Source: Candidatus Cloacimonas sp. 4484_275
Lineage (GTDB): Bacteria; Cloacimonadota; Cloacimonadia; Cloacimonadales; TCS61
Assembly: GCA_002085205.1 (NCBI GenBank)
Contig: NATF01000028.1
Location: 1-8,863 of the forward strand
Length of the DNA: 8,863 nt
Direction of reading: 5' to 3'
Both the position numbers and the translations under genes were made by a program. Of the stretch, positions 7,004 through 8,863 are shown piece after piece. Position 1 is the stretch's first letter; the number at the start of each line of letters is the position of its first letter. Below the pieces are notes generated by a model that saw only the letters and a list, made by a program, of their open reading frames with translations, made no database searches and was not told where the DNA came from.

Positions 7004-7013
7004 CGGTAACGAT

Positions 7014-8651
7014 GTGCCGGCTGCAAGTTGCTACACTTCCGATGACGGAACCTATCAATTGAACGGTTTGAATTACGGAACTTATGTTGTGAGAGCGGGA
7101 GCGGATAATGTTTTGATAATTACGGAATATTATGACAATGTTTATGATTTTGCGCAAGCTACGCCGATTGTGCTTAATGCGAACAACCCGAACGCCGTCA
7201 ATATAGATTTTTTCTTGGAAAGCAATCCGCTTTTGAACATCGTTTCCGGAGTAATCACAAACGAAGACGGCGAATTTATCGAAAATGCTCATGTAGATTT
7301 GGTGCAATTCGATCCGTGGCTTGATTATTACGGTAATAGTAATGAAAACGGAGAATTTGAATTTATCAATGTCGAATCGGGAATTTACACTTTAAAAGTC
7401 CGCGCTTACGGTTATAATGATTACACTTATCCCACTAATCTTTTTATCACGGAAGGAAGCGACTATCAAGGATTGGATATTGTACTTTCCTCGGAGGGAA
7501 TTTTCAGCGTGAGCGGTGTGGTTCGAGATGCCGAAACGGGTTTGCCGGTAAATCATGCTTATGTTTCCACTTTGGCGGAAGGCGGTTCTCCGGTTTACAC
7601 GGACACAAATGAAAACGGAGAATACACTTTGCTGCTCCTTGCCGGACAATATCAAATTTACGCAATGCTGGGAGATCTGTATGACATTCAGTATTATGAT
7701 CACGCGGATTCGCCTTTGGATGCGGAAATCATCGAAGTAAATTCCGATATTACCGGTATCGATTTTGATTTGGCATACTACGATTATACTTTTAACCATT
7801 CTATTTCCGGAACCATTACCGAAAACGGAGAACCTCCGCTCTATCAAGTTATGGCGGTTGCCGTTTCCAGCGACCAAGATTGGGTGGAAACAACCGAAGT
7901 TTCCGCAAGCGGTTATTATCAATTGGCAAATCTTCCTTCCAACGAATATTATGTTCTTGCCGTTTCTTCGGAAGCTCCGCCTACTTATTATGCCGATGTT
8001 TTGGATTTTGAAGATGCCACTCCGGTGGTTATCGACAATTCCTCGGCTACGGGAATAGATATTCATCTTAATTCGGTGCAGAGTTACGGAGTTCTTACGA
8101 TGAACGGATTTGTTACCGATTTGGACGATAATCCGGTTGCCAATACCACCGTAATTTTCATAAATTCCAATGACGAAGTCGATGAATTCGCATTTACAAA
8201 CGATTACGGATATTATGAAGCTCCCAATTTGACAATGGATAATTATCAGGTGATGGTTACCAAGATTTTTTATGAGACCGAAATTGAAAATATTGCCGTT
8301 GTCGGTGATGGAAATGCCGATTTCCAAATTCAGACTTTGAACACCGAATCACCCAAAAATACGATTCAACCCGCATTTGCAAAAATTTCCAACTATCCCA
8401 ATCCTTTCCTGAATGCGACTACTATTTCTTATAGTATTGCTCCGAATGTTCAGAATGTCGAACTGATAATTTACAATTTGAAGGGTCAAAAAGTTAAATC
8501 CTTTTTCCTAACGAACACTGCTGATGGAGAATCATCATTTGTCTGGGACGGAAAAGATGAATCAGGGAAAGAGGTTAATTCGGGTATTTATTTCACAAGA
8601 ATGAAAACGGCTCAGGGTTCTTATCTGAAAAAGATGATAAAAATGAAATAA
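7014..8651 (+). CDS. Repeated carboxypeptidase-regulatory-like protein with C-terminal sorting domain; 5' end doubtful
   Basis: The 545-aa protein is a chain of beta-sandwich modules of the carboxypeptidase-regulatory/Cna-B type, at roughly 1-72 (incomplete first module), 75-160, 163-256, 259-357 and 360-443. Each has a G-x-I/V start strand, an A-x-V strand and a loop such as DDGTYQLNGL, ENGEFEF or ENGEYTL, then a Y-x-V/L-x-A strand. Residues 456-545 are a FlgD-like/type IX-style sorting domain: NYPNPF at 460-465, YNLKGQKVK, WDGKDESGKEVNSGIYF and a lysine-rich end. The protein should therefore be exported and attached or displayed at the surface, perhaps for adhesion or substrate binding. Yet it has no signal peptide and the GTG start falls inside the first module. 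The frame stays open upstream to 6942, also without a signal peptide. The gene may be truncated or rearranged. It follows a sigma-54-type promoter and precedes a terminator. Confidence 0.82.
   Translation: MPAASCYTSDDGTYQLNGLNYGTYVVRAGADNVLIITEYYDNVYDFAQATPIVLNANNPNAVNIDFFLESNPLLNIVSGVITNEDGEFIENAHVDLVQFDPWLDYYGNSNENGEFEFINVESGIYTLKVRAYGYNDYTYPTNLFITEGSDYQGLDIVLSSEGIFSVSGVVRDAETGLPVNHAYVSTLAEGGSPVYTDTNENGEYTLLLLAGQYQIYAMLGDLYDIQYYDHADSPLDAEIIEVNSDITGIDFDLAYYDYTFNHSISGTITENGEPPLYQVMAVAVSSDQDWVETTEVSASGYYQLANLPSNEYYVLAVSSEAPPTYYADVLDFEDATPVVIDNSSATGIDIHLNSVQSYGVLTMNGFVTDLDDNPVANTTVIFINSNDEVDEFAFTNDYGYYEAPNLTMDNYQVMVTKIFYETEIENIAVVGDGNADFQIQTLNTESPKNTIQPAFAKISNYPNPFLNATTISYSIAPNVQNVELIIYNLKGQKVKSFFLTNTADGESSFVWDGKDESGKEVNSGIYFTRMKTAQGSYLKKMIKMK
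7128..8078 (+). repeat. Recurring YY...AT/AE-I...GIDF module tail in the surface protein
   Basis: Three copies of a tail about 30 residues long end modules 1, 3 and 4: 7128-7223 (YYDNVYDFAQATPIVL...NIDFFL), 7692-7781 (YYDHADSPLDAEIIEV...GIDFDL) and 7986-8078 (YYADVLDFEDATPVVI...GIDIHL). Modules 2 and 5 have shorter, different endings. The DNA copies are diverged, so the repeat is mainly visible in protein. Confidence 0.65.
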
Positions 8652-8681
8652 AAAAATAATCTCTTCTCCTACGCCACACAT

Positions 8682-8719
8682 AAAACTTAACAGATTAAAA
8701 CAATCTGTTAAGTTTTTTT
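8682..8719 (+). terminator. Intrinsic terminator after the surface-protein gene
   Basis: A perfect 15-bp stem pairs 8682-8696 with 8702-8716 around the loop AAAAC, with the core ACTTAACAGATT/AATCTGTTAAGT. The downstream arm runs into seven consecutive T (8713-8719). It starts 30 bases after the stop codon and separates the gene from the next one; the A-rich upstream arm could let it work weakly in the other direction. Confidence 0.9.
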
Positions 8720-8800
8720 GATATAAATTCTTTTTATAAATTACTTGAAAATTATTCCGAACATATAAGATTTGCCCGAAATTGATTTTTTTGAGGAAAT

Positions 8801-8863
8801 ATGAAATATTTTATTATTTTTCTGATAATGTTTTCGTGCTTGAATTCGGCAGCCGAAATAGTT
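8801..8863 (+). CDS. Exported protein, N-terminal signal peptide only (cut by right edge)
   Basis: Only 21 codons are present. They encode M-K-Y followed by a hydrophobic stretch (FIIFLIMFSCL) and a small-residue stretch NSAAE, a plausible signal peptidase I site after NSA. The cysteine at residue 13 is not in a good lipobox, so a lipoprotein is less likely. GAGG at 8793-8796 lies 4 bases before the ATG, somewhat close. TATAAG at 8765-8770 may be a -10 box, with only a poor -35 upstream. The gene lies beyond a strong terminator, so it is probably transcribed separately. The function cannot be inferred. Confidence 0.7.
   Translation, partial: MKYFIIFLIMFSCLNSAAEIV

Larger units (their letters stand above)
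6502..7011. other. Dyad-rich intergenic region between regulator and surface-protein gene
   Basis: These 510 AT-rich bases hold no intact gene. In order they carry the interleaved inverted repeats at 6500-6521, a wide hairpin at 6551-6600, a possible minus-strand gene remnant at 6647-6805, two related dyad sites at 6746-6761 and 6818-6836, a sigma-54-type promoter at 6949-6965 and a ribosome-binding site at 6996-7003. One further stop-to-stop frame (6799-6972, +) has no start codon and I do not count it as a gene. Confidence 0.6.

Noticed and set aside
7392..8327. A 311-codon minus-strand frame
   Set aside because: It lies opposite the surface-protein gene, and its I/N/G-rich content is the shadow of D/Y/V-rich beta modules; no start signal.

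Overview
The window looks like bacterial chromosomal DNA of an FCB-group type (Bacteroidota, Cloacimonadota and relatives). Candidatus Cloacimonadota is my best guess but is not proven. The main clue is the C-terminal domain of the 7014-8651 protein, which has an NYPNPF motif, a WDGKDESGKEVNSGIY segment and a K-rich end, as in the secretion/sorting domains of that group. All recognisable genes are on the + strand.

Region 1 (1-1955) is a compact restriction-modification operon. It holds the C-terminal part of an AlwI-like type II endonuclease (cut by the left edge) and two tandem, related beta-type adenine-N6 DNA methyltransferases. Each junction is only 2 nt. Paired methyltransferases fit an asymmetric recognition site in which each strand needs its own enzyme. 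The DNA is more AT-rich than the rest, with arginine encoded mostly by AGA, so the operon was probably acquired horizontally.

Region 2 (1956-2334) is noncoding. It contains one REP-like palindrome (2045-2074) near the border between the R-M block and the host-like DNA.

Region 3 (2335-6501) is one 1388-aa regulator. Its order is Ser/Thr protein kinase, a probable degenerate STAND-type ATPase module, TPR-like helical repeats, GAF, sigma-54 activator AAA+ domain, and Fis-type helix-turn-helix. It has everything needed to open sigma-54 promoters, with sensing handled by the kinase, TPR and GAF parts instead of a receiver domain.

Region 4 (6502-7011) is a 510-bp intergenic stretch rich in dyads. 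It ends in an almost perfect sigma-54 -24/-12 promoter (6949-6965) and a good ribosome-binding site. Two related dyad sites lie about 150 and 220 bp upstream of the predicted transcription start, where activators of this class usually bind. The same stretch carries what may be a decayed minus-strand coding fragment.

Region 5 (7014-8651) encodes a protein of repeated carboxypeptidase-regulatory-like beta domains with a C-terminal sorting domain, but no signal peptide. Its 5' end appears lost or rearranged. A strong intrinsic terminator follows (8682-8719).

Region 6 (8801-8863) is the signal-peptide start of another exported protein, cut by the right edge. The most interesting hypothesis is that the kinase/sigma-54 regulator directly switches on the adjacent surface-protein gene.
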